Origin: Chaunax sp. Z400
Lineage: Eukaryota; Chordata; Actinopteri; Lophiiformes; Chaunacidae
DNA length: 64,000 nt
Reading direction: 5' to 3'
Assembly: GCA_037577475.1 (NCBI GenBank)
Contig: CM075190.1
Span: 568,001-632,000 of the forward strand
Positions 38,405 through 53,470 of this stretch are shown one piece after another. The first letter of the stretch is position 1; each line of letters begins with the position of its first letter. Both the position numbers and the translations under genes were made by a program. The notes beneath the pieces are model-generated. The model saw only the letters and a list, made by a program, of their open reading frames with translations, searched no databases and had not been told where the DNA came from.

Positions 38405-41400
38405 CGAGTCTCTACGACCTTCCGTTCCCGAGATACAGACATTCAAAATACGCCCCTACTGGACATGTCATATCTCGGGAAAGGAAGGTCGCACAGACTC
38501 GGGACAAAGACTGGTGTTCTCAGAGACCACATAAACCCCTAGACAGACGTTGGGCCCGAGTCTCTACGACCTTCCGTTTCCGAGATACACACATTCACTA
38601 TAGGCGAACCAAACCCCATTCACTTCAATGGGAAAATAAACTTGAGTATAACTCGGGAACGGAAGGTCGTAGAGACTCGGGACCATGATCGGTCCGACAT
38701 AATTCGTGGTCTCTGAACACTCCACACTTCTCCACGAGTCTCTACGACCTTCCGTTCCCGAGATACAGACATTCAAAATACGCCCCTACTGGACATGTCA
38801 TATCTCGGGAAAGGAAGGTCGCACAGACTCGGGACGAAGACTGGTGTTCTCAGAGACCACATAAACCCCTAGACGGACGTTGGTCCCGAGTCTCTACGAC
38901 CTTCCGTTTCCGAGATACACACATTCACTATAGGCGAACCAAACCCCATTCACTTCAATGGGAAAATAAACTTGAGTATAACTCGGGAACGGAAGGTCGT
39001 AGAGACTCGGGACCATGATCCGTCGGACATAATTCGTGGTCTCTGAACACGCCAGACTTCTCCTCGAGTCTCTACGACCTTCCGTTCCCGAGATACAAAA
39101 ATTCCAAAAATCACCAAAAATACATGTCATATCTCGGGAACCGTAAGTCGTAGAGACTCGGTTTACCCGCTGGCATTCTTGGAGACCCCATAAAACCATT
39201 GAAAGAGCTTATCCCCGAGTCTCTACGACCTTCCGTTCCCGAGATACAGACATTCAAAATACGCCCCTACTGGACATGTCATATCTCGGGAAAGGAAGGT
39301 CCCACAGACTCGGGACAAAGACTGGTGTTCTCAGAGACCACATAAACCCCTAGACGGACGTTGGTCCCGAGTCTCTACGACCTTCCGTTTCCGAGATACA
39401 CACATTCACTATAGGCGAACCAAACCCCATTCACTTCAATGGGAAAATAAACTTGAGTATAACTCGGGAACGGAAGGTCGTAGAGACTCGGGACCATGAT
39501 CCGTCCGACATAATTCGTGGTCTCTGAACACGCCAGACTTCTCCACGAGTCTCTACGACCTTCCGTTCCCGAGATACAGACATTCAAAATACGCCCCTAC
39601 TGGACATGTCATATCTCGGGAAAGGAAGGTCGCACAGACTCGGGACAAAGACTGGTGTTCTCAGAGACCACATAAACCCCTAGACAGACGTTGGGCCCGA
39701 GTCTCTACGACCTTCCGTTTCCGAGATACACACATTCACTATAGGCGAACCAAACCCCATTCACTTCAATGGGAAAATAAACTTGAGTATAACTCGGGAA
39801 CGGAAGGTCGTAGAGACTCGGGACCATGATCGGTCCGACATAATTCGTGGTCTCTGAACACTCCACACTTCTCCACGAGTCTCTACGACCTTCCGTTCCC
39901 GAGATACAGACATTCAAAATACGCCCCTACTGGACATGTCATATCTCGGGAAAGGAAGGTCGCACAGACTCGGGACGAAGACTGGTGTTCTCAGAGACCA
40001 CATAAACCCCTAGACGGACGTTGGTCCCGAGTCTCTACGACCTTCCGTTTCCGAGATACACACATTCACTATAGGCGAACCAAACCCCATTCACTTCAAT
40101 GGGAAAATAAACTTGAGTATAACTCGGGAACGGAAGGTCGTAGAGACTCGGGACCATGATCCGTCGGACATAATTCGTGGTCTCTGAACACGCCAGACTT
40201 CTCCTCGAGTCTCTACGACCTTCCGTTCCCGAGATACAAAAATTCCAAAAATCACCAAAAATACATGTCATATCTCGGGAACCGTAAGTCGTAGAGACTC
40301 GGTTTACCCGCTGGCATTCTTGGAGACCCCATAAAACCATTGAAAGAGCTTATCCCCGAGTCTCTACGACCTTCCGTTCCCGAGATACAGACATTCAAAA
40401 TACGCCCCTACTGGACATGTCATATCTCGGGAAAGGAAGGTCGCACAGACTCGGGACAAAGACTGGTGTTCTCAGAGACCACATAAACCCCTAGACGGAC
40501 GTTGGTCCCGAGTCTCTACGACCTTCCGTTTCCGAGATTCACACATTCACTATAGGCGAACCAAACCCCATTCACTTCAATGGGAAAATAAACTTGAGTA
40601 TAACTCGGGAACGGAAGGTCGTAGAGACTCGGGACCCTGATCCGTCGGACATAATTCGTGGTCTCTGAACACGCCAGACTTCTCCCCGAGTCTCTACGAC
40701 CTTCCGTTCCCGAGATACAAACATTCCAAAAATCACGAAAAATACATGTCATATCTCGGGAACCGTAAGTCGTAGAGACTCGGTTTACCTGCCGGCATTC
40801 TTGGAGACCCCATAAAACCATTGAAAGAGCTTATCCCCGAGTCTCTACGACCTTCCGTTCCCGAGATACAGACATTCAAAATACGCCCCTACTGGACATG
40901 TCATATCTCGGGAAAGGAAGGTCCCACAGACTCGGGACAAAGACTGGTGTTCTCAGAGACCACATAAACCCCTAGACGGACGTTGGTCCCGAGTCTCTAC
41001 GACCTTCCGTTTCCGAGATACACACATTCACTATAGGCGAACCAAACCCCATTCACTTCAATGGGAAAATAAACTTGAGTATAACTCGGGAACGGAAGGT
41101 CGTAGAGACTCGGGACCATGATCCGTCCGACATAATTCGTGGTCTCTGAACACGCCAGACTTCTCCACGAGTCTCTACGACCTTCCGTTCCCGAGATACA
41201 GACATTCAAAATACGCCCCTACTGGACATGTCATATCTCGGGAAAGGAAGGTCGCACAGACTCGGGACAAAGACTGGTGTTCTCAGAGACCACATAAACC
41301 CCTAGACAGACGTTGGGCCCGAGTCTCTACGACCTTCCGTTTCCGAGATACACACATTCACTATAGGCGAACCAAACCCCATTCACTTCAATGGGAAAAT

Positions 41401-44400
41401 AAACTTGAGTATAACTCGGGAACGGAAGGTCGTAGAGACTCGGGACCATGATCGGTCCGACATAATTCGTGGTCTCTGAACACTCCACACTTCTCCACGA
41501 GTCTCTACGACCTTCCGTTCCCGAGATACAGACATTCAAAATACGCCCCTACTGGACATGTCATATCTCGGGAAAGGAAGGTCGCACAGACTCGGGACGA
41601 AGACTGGTGTTCTCAGAGACCACATAAACCCCTAGACGGACGTTGGTCCCGAGTCTCTACGACCTTCCGTTTCCGAGATACACACATTCACTATAGGCGA
41701 ACCAAACCCCATTCACTTCAATGGGAAAATAAACTTGAGTATAACTCGGGAACGGAAGGTCGTAGAGACTCGGGACCATGATCCGTCGGACATAATTCGT
41801 GGTCTCTGAACACGCCAGACTTCTCCCCGAGTCTCTACGACCTTCCGTTCCCGAGATACAAAAATTCCAAAAATCACCAAAAATACATGTCATATCTCGG
41901 GAACCGTAAGTCGTAGAGACTCGGTTTACCCGCTGGCATTCTTGGAGACCCCATAAAACCATTGAAAGAGCTTATCCCCGAGTCTCTACGACCTTCCGTT
42001 CCCGAGATACAGACATTCAAAATACGCCCCTACTGGACATGTCATATCTCGGGAAAGGAAGGTCGCACAGACTCGGGACAAAGACTGGTGTTCTCAGAGA
42101 CCACATAAACCCCTAGACGGACGTTGGTCCCGAGTCTCTACGACCTTCCGTTTCCGAGATTCACACATTCACTATAGGCGAACCAAACCCCATTCACTTC
42201 AATGGGAAAATAAACTTGAGTATAACTCGGGAACGGAAGGTCGTAGAGACTCGGGACCCTGATCCGTCGGACATAATTCGTGGTCTCTGAACACGCCAGA
42301 CTTCTCCCCGAGTCTCTACGACCTTCCGTTCCCGAGATACAGACATTCAAAATACGCCCCTACTGGACATGTCATATCTCGGGAAAGGAAGGTCGCACAG
42401 ACTCGGGACAAAGACTGGTGTTCTCAGAGACCACATAAACCCCTAGACAGACGTTGGGCCCGAGTCTCTACGACCTTCCGTTTCCGAGATACACACATTC
42501 ACTATAGGCGAACCAAACCCCATTCACTTCAATGGGAAAATAAACTTGAGTATAACTCGGGAACGGAAGGTCGTAGAGACTCGGGACCATGATCGGTCCG
42601 ACATAATTCGTGGTCTCTGAACACTCCACACTTCTCCACGAGTCTCTACGACCTTCCGTTCCCGAGATACAGACATTCAAAATACGCCCCTACTGGACAT
42701 GTCATATCTCGGGAAAGGAAGGTCGCACAGACTCGGGACGAAGACTGGTGTTCTCAGAGACCACATAAACCCCTAGACGGACGTTGGTCCCGAGTCTCTA
42801 CGACCTTCCGTTTCCGAGATACACACATTCACTATAGGCGAACCAAACCCCATTCACTTCAATGGGAAAATAAACTTGAGTATAACTCGGGAACGGAAGG
42901 TCGTAGAGACTCGGGACCATGATCCGTCGAACATAATTCGTGGTCTCTGAACACGCCAGACTTCTCCCCGAGTCTCTACGACCTTCCGTTCCCGAGATAC
43001 AAAAATTCCAAAAATCACCAAAAATACATGTCATATCTCGGGAACCGTAAGTCGTAGAGACTCGGTTTACCCGCTGGCATTCTTGGAGACCCCATAAAAC
43101 CATTGAAAGAGCTTATCCCCGAGTCTCTACGACCTTCCGTTCCCGAGATACAGACATTCAAAATACGCCCCTACTGGACATGTCATATCTCGGGAAAGGA
43201 AGGTCGCACAGACTCGGGACAAAGACTGGTGTTCTCAGAGACCACATAAACCCCTAGACGGACGTTGGTCCCGAGTCTCTACGACCTTCCGTTTCCGAGA
43301 TTCACACATTCACTATAGGCGAACCAAACCCCATTCACTTCAATGGGAAAATAAACTTGAGTATAACTCGGGAACGGAAGGTCGTAGAGACTCGGGACCA
43401 TGATCCGTCCGACATAATTCGTGGTCTCTGAACACGCCAGACTTCTCCACGAGTCTCTACGACCTTCCGTTCCCGAGATACAGACATTCAAAATACGCCC
43501 CTACTGGACATGTCATATCTCGGGAAAGGAAGGTCGCACAGACTCGGGACAAAGACTGGTGTTCTCAGAGACCACATAAACCCCTAGACGGACGTTGGTC
43601 CCGAGTCTCTACGACCTTCCGTTTCCGAGATACACACATTCACTATAGGCGAACCAAACCCCATTCACTTCAATGGGAAAATAAACTTGAGTATAACTCG
43701 GGAACGGAAGGTCGTAGAGACTCGGGACCATGATCCGTCCGACATAATTCGTGGTCTCTGAACACTCCACACTTCTCCACGAGTCTCTACGACCTTCCGT
43801 TCCCGAGATACAGACATTCAAAATACGCCCCTACTGGACATGTCATATCTCGGGAAAGGAAGGTCGCACAGACTCGGGACGAAGACTGGTGTTCTCAGAG
43901 ACCACATAAACCCCTAGACGGACGTTGGTCCCGAGTCTCTACGACCTTCCGTTTCCGAGATACACACATTCACTATAGGCGAACCAAACCCCATTCACTT
44001 CAATGGGAAAATAAACTTGAGTATAACTCGGGAACGGAAGGTCGTAGAGACTCGGGACCATGATCCGTCGAACATAATTCGTGGTCTCTGAACACGCCAG
44101 ACTTCTCCCCGAGTCTCTACGACCTTCCGTTCCCGAGATACAAAAATTCCAAAAATCACCAAAAATACATGTCATATCTCGGGAACCGTAAGTCGTAGAG
44201 ACTCGGTTTACCCGCTGGCATTCTTGGAGACCCCATAAAACCATTGAAAGAGCTTATCCCCGAGTCTCTACGACCTTCCGTTCCCGAGATACAGACATTC
44301 AAAATACGCCCCTACTGGACATGTCATATCTCGGGAAAGGAAGGTCGCACAGACTCGGGACAAAGACTGGTGTTCTCAGAGACCACATAAACCCCTAGAC

Positions 44401-46363
44401 GGACGTTGGTCCCGAGTCTCTACGACCTTCCGTTTCCGAGATACACACATTCACTATAGGCGAACCAAACCCCATTCACTTCAATGGGAAAATAAACTTG
44501 AGTATAACTCGGGAACGGAAGGTCGTAGAGACTCGGGACCATGATCCGTCCGACATAATTCGTGGTCTCTGAACACGCCAGACTTCTCCCCGAGTCTCTA
44601 CGACCTTCCGTTCCCGAGATACAGACATTCAAAATACGCCCCTACTGGACATGTCATATCTCGGGAAAGGAAGGTCGCACAGACTCGGGACAAAGACTGG
44701 TGTTCTCAGAGACCACATAAACCCCTAGACAGACGTTGGGCCCGAGTCTCTACGACCTTCCGTTTCCGAGATACACACATTCACTATAGGCGAACCAAAC
44801 CCCATTCACTTCAATGGGAAAATAAACTTGAGTATAACTCGGGAACGGAAGGTCGTAGAGACTCGGGACCATGATCGGTCCGACATAATTCGTGGTCTCT
44901 GAACACTCCACACTTCTCCACGAGTCTCTACGACCTTCCGTTCCCGAGATACAGACATTCAAAATACGCCCCTACTGGACATGTCATATCTCGGGAAAGG
45001 AAGGTCGCACAGACTCGGGACGAAGACTGGTGTTCTCAGAGACCACATAAACCCCTAGACGGACGTTGGTCCCGAGTCTCTACGACCTTCCGTTTCCGAG
45101 ATACACACATTCACTATAGGCGAACCAAACCCCATTCACTTCAATGGGAAAATAAACTTGAGTATAACTCGGGAACGGAAGGTCGTAGAGACTCGGGACC
45201 ATGATCCGTCGAACATAATTCGTGGTCTCTGAACACGCCAGACTTCTCCCCGAGTCTCTACGACCTTCCGTTCCCGAGATACAAAAATTCCAAAAATCAC
45301 CAAAAATACATGTCATATCTCGGGAACCGTAAGTCGTAGAGACTCGGTTTACCCGCTGGCATTCTTGGAGACCCCATAAAACCATTGAAAGAGCTTATCC
45401 CCGAGTCTCTACGACCTTCCGTTCCCGAGATACAGACATTCAAAATACGCCCCTACTGGACATGTCATATCTCGGGAAAGGAAGGTCGCACAGACTCGGG
45501 ACGAAGACTGGTGTTCTCAGAGACCACATAAACCCCTAGACGGACGTTGGTCCCGAGTCTCTACGACCTTCCGTTTCCGAGATACACACATTCACTATAG
45601 GCGAACCAAACCCCATTCACTTCAATGGGAAAATAAACTTGAGTATAACTCGGGAACGGAAGGTCGTAGAGACTCGGGACCATGATCCGTCGGACATAAT
45701 TCGTGGTCTCTGAACACGCCAGACTTCTCCCCGAGTCTCTACGACCTTCCGTTCCCGAGATACAAAAATTCCAAAAATCACCAAAAATACATGTCATATC
45801 TCGGGAACCGTAAGTCGTAGAGACTCGGTTTACCCGCTGGCATTCTTGGAGACCCCATAAAACCATTGAAAGAGCTTATCCCCGAGTCTCTACGACCTTC
45901 CGTTCCCGAGATACAGACATTCAAAATACGCCCCTACTGGACATGTCATATCTCGGGAAAGGAAGGTCGCACAGACTCGGGACAAAGACTGGTGTTCTCA
46001 GAGACCACATAAACCCCTAGACGGACGTTGGTCCCGAGTCTCTACGACCTTCCGTTTCCGAGATACACACATTCACTATAGGCGAACCAAACCCCATTCA
46101 CTTCAATGGGAAAATAAACTTGAGTATAACTCGGGAACGGAAGGTCGTAGAGACTCGGGACCCTGATCCGTCGGACATAATTCGTGGTCTCTGAACACGC
46201 CAGACTTCTCCCCGAGTCTCTACGACCTTCCGTTCCCGAGATACAAAAATTCCAAAAATCACCAAAAATACATGTCATATCTCGGGAACCGTAAGTCGTA
46301 GAGACTCGGTTTACCTGCTGACGTTCTTGGAGACCCCATAAAACCGTTGAAAGAGCTTATCCC
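38405..46363. repeat. Domain 7: 8.0 kb without telomeric tracts, 1141-bp HOR
   Basis: There is no T between 38288 and 46364. B-to-B distances repeat as 481, 330, 330 (1141 bp) over much of the region, for example between B modules near 41650, 42791, 43932 and 45073. The last three share GTCGAACATAATTC. The pair near 38887 and 40028 shares TTCTCCTCGAG at the following arm. Confidence 0.88.
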
Positions 46364-46480
46364 CGAGTCTCTACGACCTTCCGTTCAAAAGTTACCAACC
46401 CGGGTAGGGCCCCGATTGAGTTTTTATCCCCTTAACCCTAACCCTAACCCTAACCCTAACCCCTAACCCACACTTGTCCG
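46364..46480 (+). repeat. T module 22 with telomere-type tract
   Basis: The tract lies at 46432-46469. GATTG allele. The A after it has TTCTCACAG instead of TTCTCAGAG. Confidence 0.95.
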
Positions 46481-49400
46481 CGAGTCTCTACGACCTTCCG
46501 TTCCCGAGATACAGACATTCAAAATACGCCCCTACTGGACATGTCATATCTCGGGAAAGGAAGGTCGCACAGACTCGGGTCAAAGACTGGTGTTCTCACA
46601 GACCACATAAACCCCTAGACGGACGTTGGTCCCGAGTCTCTACGACCTTCCGTTTCCGAGATACACACATTCACTATAGGCGAACCAAACCCCATTCACT
46701 TCAATGGGAAAATAAACTTGAGTATAACTCGGGAACGGAAGGTCGTAGAGACTCGGGACCCTGATCCATCGGACATAATTCGTGGTCTCTGAACACGCCA
46801 GACTTCTCCCCGAGTCTCTACGACCTTCCGTTCCCGAGATACAAACATTCCAAAAATCACGAAAAATACATGTCATATCTCGGGAACCGTAAGTCGTAGA
46901 GACTCGGTTTACCTGCTGGCATTCTTGGAGACCCCATAAAACCATTGAAAGAGCTTATCCCCGAGTCTCTACGACCTTCCGTTCCCGAGATACAGACATT
47001 CAAAATACGCCCCTACTGGACATGTCATATCTCGGGAAAGGAAGGTCCCACAGACTCGGGACAAAGACTGGTGTTCTCAGAGACCACAAAAACCCCTAGA
47101 CGGACGTTGGTCCCGAGTCTCTACGACCTTCCGTTTCCGAGATACACACATTCACTATAGGCGAACCAAACCCCATTCACTTCAATGGGAAAATAAACTT
47201 GAGTATAACTCGGGAACGGAAGGTCGTAGAGACTCGGGACCATGATCCGTCCGACATAATTCGTGGTCTCTGAACACGCCAGACTTCTCCACGAGTCTCT
47301 ACGACCTTCCGTTCCCGAGATACAGACATTCAAAATACGCCCCTACTGGACATGTCATATCTCGGGAAAGGAAGGTCGCACAGACTCGGGACAAAGACTG
47401 GTGTTCCCAGAGACCACATAAACCCCTAGACGGACGTTGGTCCCGAGTCTCTACGACCTTCCGTTTCCGAGATTCACACATTCACTATAGGCGAACCAAA
47501 CCCCATTCACTTCAATGGGAAAATAAACTTGAGTATAACTCGGGAACGGAAGGTCGTAGAGACTCGGGACCATGATCCGTCCGACATAATTCGTGGTCTC
47601 TGAACACGCCAGACTTCTCCACGAGTCTCTACGACCTTCCGTTCCCGAGATACAGACATTCAAAATAATCCCCTACTGGACATGTCATATCTCGGGAAAG
47701 GAAGGTCGCACAGACTCGGGACAAAGACTGGTGTTCTCAGAGACCACATAAACCCCTAGACGGACGTTGGTCCCGAGTCTCTACGACCTTCCGTTTCCGA
47801 GATACACACATTCACTATAGGCGAACCAAACCCCATTCACTTCAATGGGAAAATAAACTTGAGTATAACTCGGGAACGGAAGGTCGTAGAGACTCGGGAC
47901 CATGATCCGTCCGACATAATTCGTGGTCTCTGAACACTCCACACTTCTCCACGAGTCTCTACGACCTTCCGTTCCCGAGATACAGACATTCAAAATACGC
48001 CCCTACTGGACATGTCATATCTCGGGAAAGGAAGGTCGCACAGACTCGGGACGAAGACTGGTGTTCTCAGAGACCACATAAACCCCTAGACGGACGTTGG
48101 TCCCGAGTCTCTACGACCTTCCGTTTCCGAGATACACACATTCACTATAGGCGAACCAAACCCCATTCACTTCAATGGGAAAATAAACTTGAGTATAACT
48201 CGGGAACGGAAGGTCGTAGAGACTCGGGACCATGATCCGTCGGACATAATTCGTGGTCTCTGAACACGCCAGACTTCTCCCCGAGTCTCTACGACCTTCC
48301 GTTCCCGAGATACAAAAATTCCAAAAATCACCAAAAATACATGTCATATCTCGGGAACCGTAAGTCGTAGAGACTCGGTTTACCCGCTGGCATTCTTGGA
48401 GACCCCATAAAACCATTGAAAGAGCTTATCCCCGAGTCTCTACGACCTTCCGTTCCCGAGATACAGACATTCAAAATACGCCCCTACTGGACATGTCATA
48501 TCTCGGGAAAGGAAGGTCGCACAGACTCGGGACAAAGACTGGTGTTCTCAGAGACCACATAAACCCCTAGACGGACGTTGGTCCCGAGTCTCTACGACCT
48601 TCCGTTTCCGAGATACACACATTCACTATAGGCGAACCAAACCCCATTCACTTCAATGGGAAAATAAACTTGAGTATAACTCGGGAACGGAAGGTCGTAG
48701 AGACTCGGGACCCTGATCCGTCGGACATAATTCGTGGTCTCTGAACACGCCAGACTTCTCCCCGAGTCTCTACGACCTTCCGTTCCCGAGATACAGACAT
48801 TCAAAATACGCCCCTACTGGACATGTCATATCTCGGGAAAGGAAGGTCGCACAGACTCGGGACGAAGACTGGTGTTCTCAGAGACCACATAAACCCCTAG
48901 ACGGACGTTGGTGCCGAGTCTCTACGACCTTCCGTTTCCGAGATACACACATTCACTATAGGCGAACCAAACCCCATTCACTTCAATGGGAAAATAAACT
49001 TGAGTATAACTCGGGAACGGAAGGTCGTAGAGACTCGGGACCATGATCCGTCGGACATAATTCGTGGTCTCTGAACACGCCAGACTTCTCCCCGAGTCTC
49101 TACGACCTTCCGTTCCCGAGATACAAAAATTCCAAAAATCACCAAAAATACATGTCATATCTCGGGAACCGTAAGTCGTAGAGACTCGGTTTACCCGCTG
49201 GCATTCTTGGAGACCCCATAAAACCATTGAAAGAGCTTATCCCCGAGTCTCTACGACCTTCCGTTCCCGAGATACAGACATTCAAAATACGCCCCTACTG
49301 GACATGTCATATCTCGGGAAAGGAAGGTCGCACAGACTCGGGACAAAGACTGGTGTTCTCAGAGACCACATAAACCCCTAGACGGACGTTGGTCCCGAGT

Positions 49401-50535
49401 CTCTACGACCTTCCGTTTCCGAGATACACACATTCACTATAGGCGAACCAAACCCCATTCACTTCAATGGGAAAATAAACTTGAGTATAACTCGGGAACG
49501 GAAGGTCGTAGAGACTCGGGACCATGATCCGTCCGACATAATTCGTGGTCTCTGAACACGCCACACTTCTCCACGAGTCTCTACGACCTTCCGTTCCCGA
49601 GATACAGACATTCAAAATACGCCCCTACTGGACATGTCATATCTCGGGAAAGGAAGGTCGCACAGACTCGGGACGAAGACTGGTGTTCTCAGAGACCACA
49701 TAAACCCCTAGACGGACGTTGGTGCCGAGTCTCTACGACCTTCCGTTTCCGAGATACACACATTCACTATAGGCGAACCAAACCCCATTCACTTCAATGG
49801 GAAAATAAACTTGAGTATAACTCGGGAACGGAAGGTCGTAGAGAGTCGGGACCATGATCCGTCGGACATAATTCGTGGTCTCTGAACACGCCAGACTTCT
49901 CCCCGAGTCTCTACGACCTTCCGTTCCCGAGATACAAAAATTCCAAAAATCACCAAAAATACATGTCATATCTCGGGAACCGTAAGTCCTAGAGACTCGG
50001 TTTACCCGCTGGCATTCTTGGAGACCCCATAAAACCATTGAAAGAGCTTATCCCCGAGTCTCTACGACCTTCCGTTCCCGAGATACAGACATTCAAAATA
50101 CGCCCCTACTGGACATGTCATATCTCGGGAAAGGAAGGTCGCACAGACTCGGGACAAAGACTGGTGTTCTCAGAGACCACATAAACCCCTAGACGGACGT
50201 TGGTCCCGAGTCTCTACGACCTTCCGTTTCCGAGATACACACATTCACTATAGGGGAACCAAACCCCATTTGCTTCAATTGGAAAATAAACTTGAGTATA
50301 ACTCGGGAACGGAAGGTCGTAGAGACTCGGGACCATGATCCGTCGGACATAATTCGTGGTCTCTGAACACGCCAGACTTCTCCCCGAGTCTCTACGACCT
50401 TCCGTTCCCGAGATACAAAAATTCCAAAAATCACCAAAAATACATGTCATATCTCGGGAACCGTAAGTCGTAGAGACTCGGTTTACCTGCTGACGTTCTT
50501 GGAGACCCCATAAAACCGTTGAAAGAGCTTATCCC

Positions 50536-50652
50536 CGAGTCTCTACGACCTTCCGTTCAAAAGTTACCAACCCGGATAGGGCCCCGATTGAGTTTTTATC
50601 CCCTTAACCCTAACCCTAACCCTAACCCTAACCCCTAACCCACACTTGTCCG
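50536..50652 (+). repeat. T module 23 with telomere-type tract
   Basis: The tract lies at 50604-50641. CCCGGATAGGG replaces CCCGGGTAGGG, removing the CCCGGG site; shared with T25 and T26. Confidence 0.95.
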
Positions 50653-51944
50653 CGAGTCTCTACGACCTTCCGTTCCCGAGATACAGACATTCAAAATACG
50701 CCCCTACTGGACATGTCATATCTCGGGAAAGGAAGGTCGCACAGACTCGGGACAAAGACTGGTGTTCTCAGAGACCACATAAACCCCTAGACGGACGTTG
50801 GTGCCGAGTCTCTACGACCTTCCGTTTCCGAGATACACACATTCACTATAGGCGAACCAAACCCCATTCACTTCAATGGGAAAATAAACTTGAGTATAAC
50901 TCGGGAACGGAAGGTCGTAGAGACTCGGGACCATGATCCGTCGGACATAATTCGTGGTCTCTGAACACGCCAGACTTCTCCCCGAGTCTCTACGACCTTC
51001 CGTTCCCGAGATACAAAAATTCCAAAAATCACCAAAAATACATGTCATATCTCGGGAACCGTAAGTCGTAGAGACTCGGTTTACCCGCTGGCATTCTTGG
51101 AGACCCCATAAAACCATTGAAAGAGCTTATCCCCGAGTCTCTACGACCTTCCGTTCCCGAGATACAGACATTCAAAATACGCCCCTACTGGACATGTCAT
51201 ATCTCGGGAAAGGAAGGTCGCACAGACTCGGGACAAAGACTGGTGTTCTCAGAGACCACATAAACCCCTAGACGGACGTTGGTCCCGAGTCTCTACGACC
51301 TTCCGTTTCCGAGATACACACATTCACTATAGGCCAACCAAACCCCATTCACTTCAATGGGAAAATAAACTTGAGTATAACTCGGGAACGGAAGGTCGTA
51401 GAGACTCGGGACCATGATCCGTCCGACATAATTCGTGGTCTCTGAACACGCCACACTTCTCCACGAGTCTCTACGACCTTCCGTTCCCGAGATACAGACA
51501 TTCAAAATACGCCCCTACTGGACATGTCATATCTCGGGAAAGGAAGGTCGCACAGACTCGGGACGAAGACTGGTGTTCTCAGAGACCACATAAACCCCTA
51601 GACGGACGTTGGTGCCGAGTCTCTACGACCTTCCGTTTCCGAGATACACACATTCACTATAGGCGAACCAAACCCCATTCACTTCAATGGGAAAATAAAC
51701 TTGAGTATAACTCGGGAACGGAAGGTCGTAGAGACTCGGGACCATGATCCGTCGGACATAATTCGTGGTCTCTGAACACGCCAGACTTCTCCCCGAGTCT
51801 CTACGACCTTCCGTTCCCGAGATACAAAAATTCCAAAAATCACCAAAAATACATGTCATATCTCGGGAACCGTAAGTCGTAGAGACTCGGTTTACCTGCT
51901 GACGTTCTTGGAGACCCCATAAAACCGTTGAAAGAGCTTATCCC

Positions 51945-52061
51945 CGAGTCTCTACGACCTTCCGTTCAAAAGTTACCAACCCGGGTAGGGCCCCGATTGG
52001 GTTTTTATCCCCTTAACCCTAACCCTAACCCTAACCCTAACCCCTAACCCACACTTGTCCG
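51945..52061 (+). repeat. T module 24 with telomere-type tract
   Basis: The tract lies at 52013-52050. GATTGGGTTTT variant, shared only with T27. Confidence 0.95.
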
Positions 52062-53353
52062 CGAGTCTCTACGACCTTCCGTTCCCGAGATACAGACATT
52101 CAAAATACGCCCCTACTGGACATGTCATATCTCGGGAAAGGAAGGTCGCACAGACTCGGGACAAAGACTGGTGTTCTCAGAGACCACATAAACCCCTAGA
52201 CGGACGTTGGTCCCGAGTCTCTACGACCTTCCGTTTCCGAGATACACACATTCACTATAGGCGAACCAAACCCCATTCACTTCAATGGGAAAATAAACTT
52301 GAGTATAACTCGGGAACGGAAGGTCGTAGAGACTCGGGACCATGATCCGTCGGACATAATTCGTGGTCTCTGAACACGCCAGACTTCTCCCCGAGTCTCT
52401 ACGACCTTCCGTTCCCGAGATACAAAAATTCCAAAAATCACCAAAAATACATGTCATATCTCGGGAACCGTAAGTCCTAGAGACTCGGTTTACCCGCTGG
52501 CATTCTTGGAGACCCCATAAAACCATTGAAAGAGCTTATCCCCGAGTCTCTACGACCTTCCGTTCCCGAGATACAGACATTCAAAATACGCCCCTACTGG
52601 ACATGTCATATCTCGGGAAAGGAAGGTCGCACAGAGTCGGGACAAAGACTGGTGTTCTCAGAGACCACATAAACCCCTAGACGGACGTTGGTCCCGAGTC
52701 TCTACGACCTTCCGTTTCCGAGATTCACACATTCACTATAGGCGAACCAAACCCCATTCACTTCAATGGGAAAATAAACTTGAGTATAACTCGGGAACGG
52801 AAGGTCGTAGAGACTCGTGACCATGATCCGTCCGACATAATTCGTGGTCTCTGAACACGCCAGACTTCTCCACGAGTCTCTACGACCTTCCGTTCCCGAG
52901 ATACAGACATTCAAAATACGCCCCTACTGGACATGTCATATCTCGGGAAAGGAAGGTCGCACAGACTCGGGACAAAGACTGGTGTTCTCAGAGACCACAT
53001 AAACCCCTAGACGGACGTTGGTCCCGAGTCTCTACGACCTTCCGTTTCCGAGATACACACATTCACTATAGGCGAACCAAACCCCATTTGCTTCAATTGG
53101 AAAATAAACTTGAGTATAACTCGGGAACGGAAGGTCGTAGAGACTCGGGACCATGATCCGTCGGACATAATTCGTGGTCTCTGAACACGCCAGACTTCTC
53201 CCCGAGTCTCTACGACCTTCCGTTCCCGAGATACAAAAATTCCAAAAATCACCAAAAATACATGTCATATCTCGGGAACCGTAAGTCGTAGAGACTCGGT
53301 TTACCTGCTGACGTTCTTGGAGACCCCATAAAACCGTTGAAAGAGCTTATCCC

Positions 53354-53470
53354 CGAGTCTCTACGACCTTCCGTTCAAAAGTTACCAACCCGGATAGGGC
53401 CCCGATTGAGTTTTTATCCCCTTAACCCTAACCCTAACCCTAACCCTAACCCCTAACCCACACTTGTCCG
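53354..53470 (+). repeat. T module 25 with telomere-type tract
   Basis: The tract lies at 53422-53459. CCCGGATAGGG variant. Its right end is the left boundary of the second 6179-bp duplication copy, and the A after it has TTCCCAG, unusual next to T. Confidence 0.95.

Larger units (their letters stand above)
47292..52351. repeat. Segmental duplication (offset 6179 bp), copy 1
   Basis: The block starts at an A-module arm and recurs at +6179. Shared private variants include GAGAGTCGGGACC near 49843, TATAGGGGAACC near 50252, CCCGGATAGGG in the T at 50536, TATAGGCCAACC near 51331 and GATTGGGTTTT in the T at 51945. One visible difference is AAAATAATCCCC near 47663, which is AAAATACGCCCC in the other copy. 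Confidence 0.9.
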
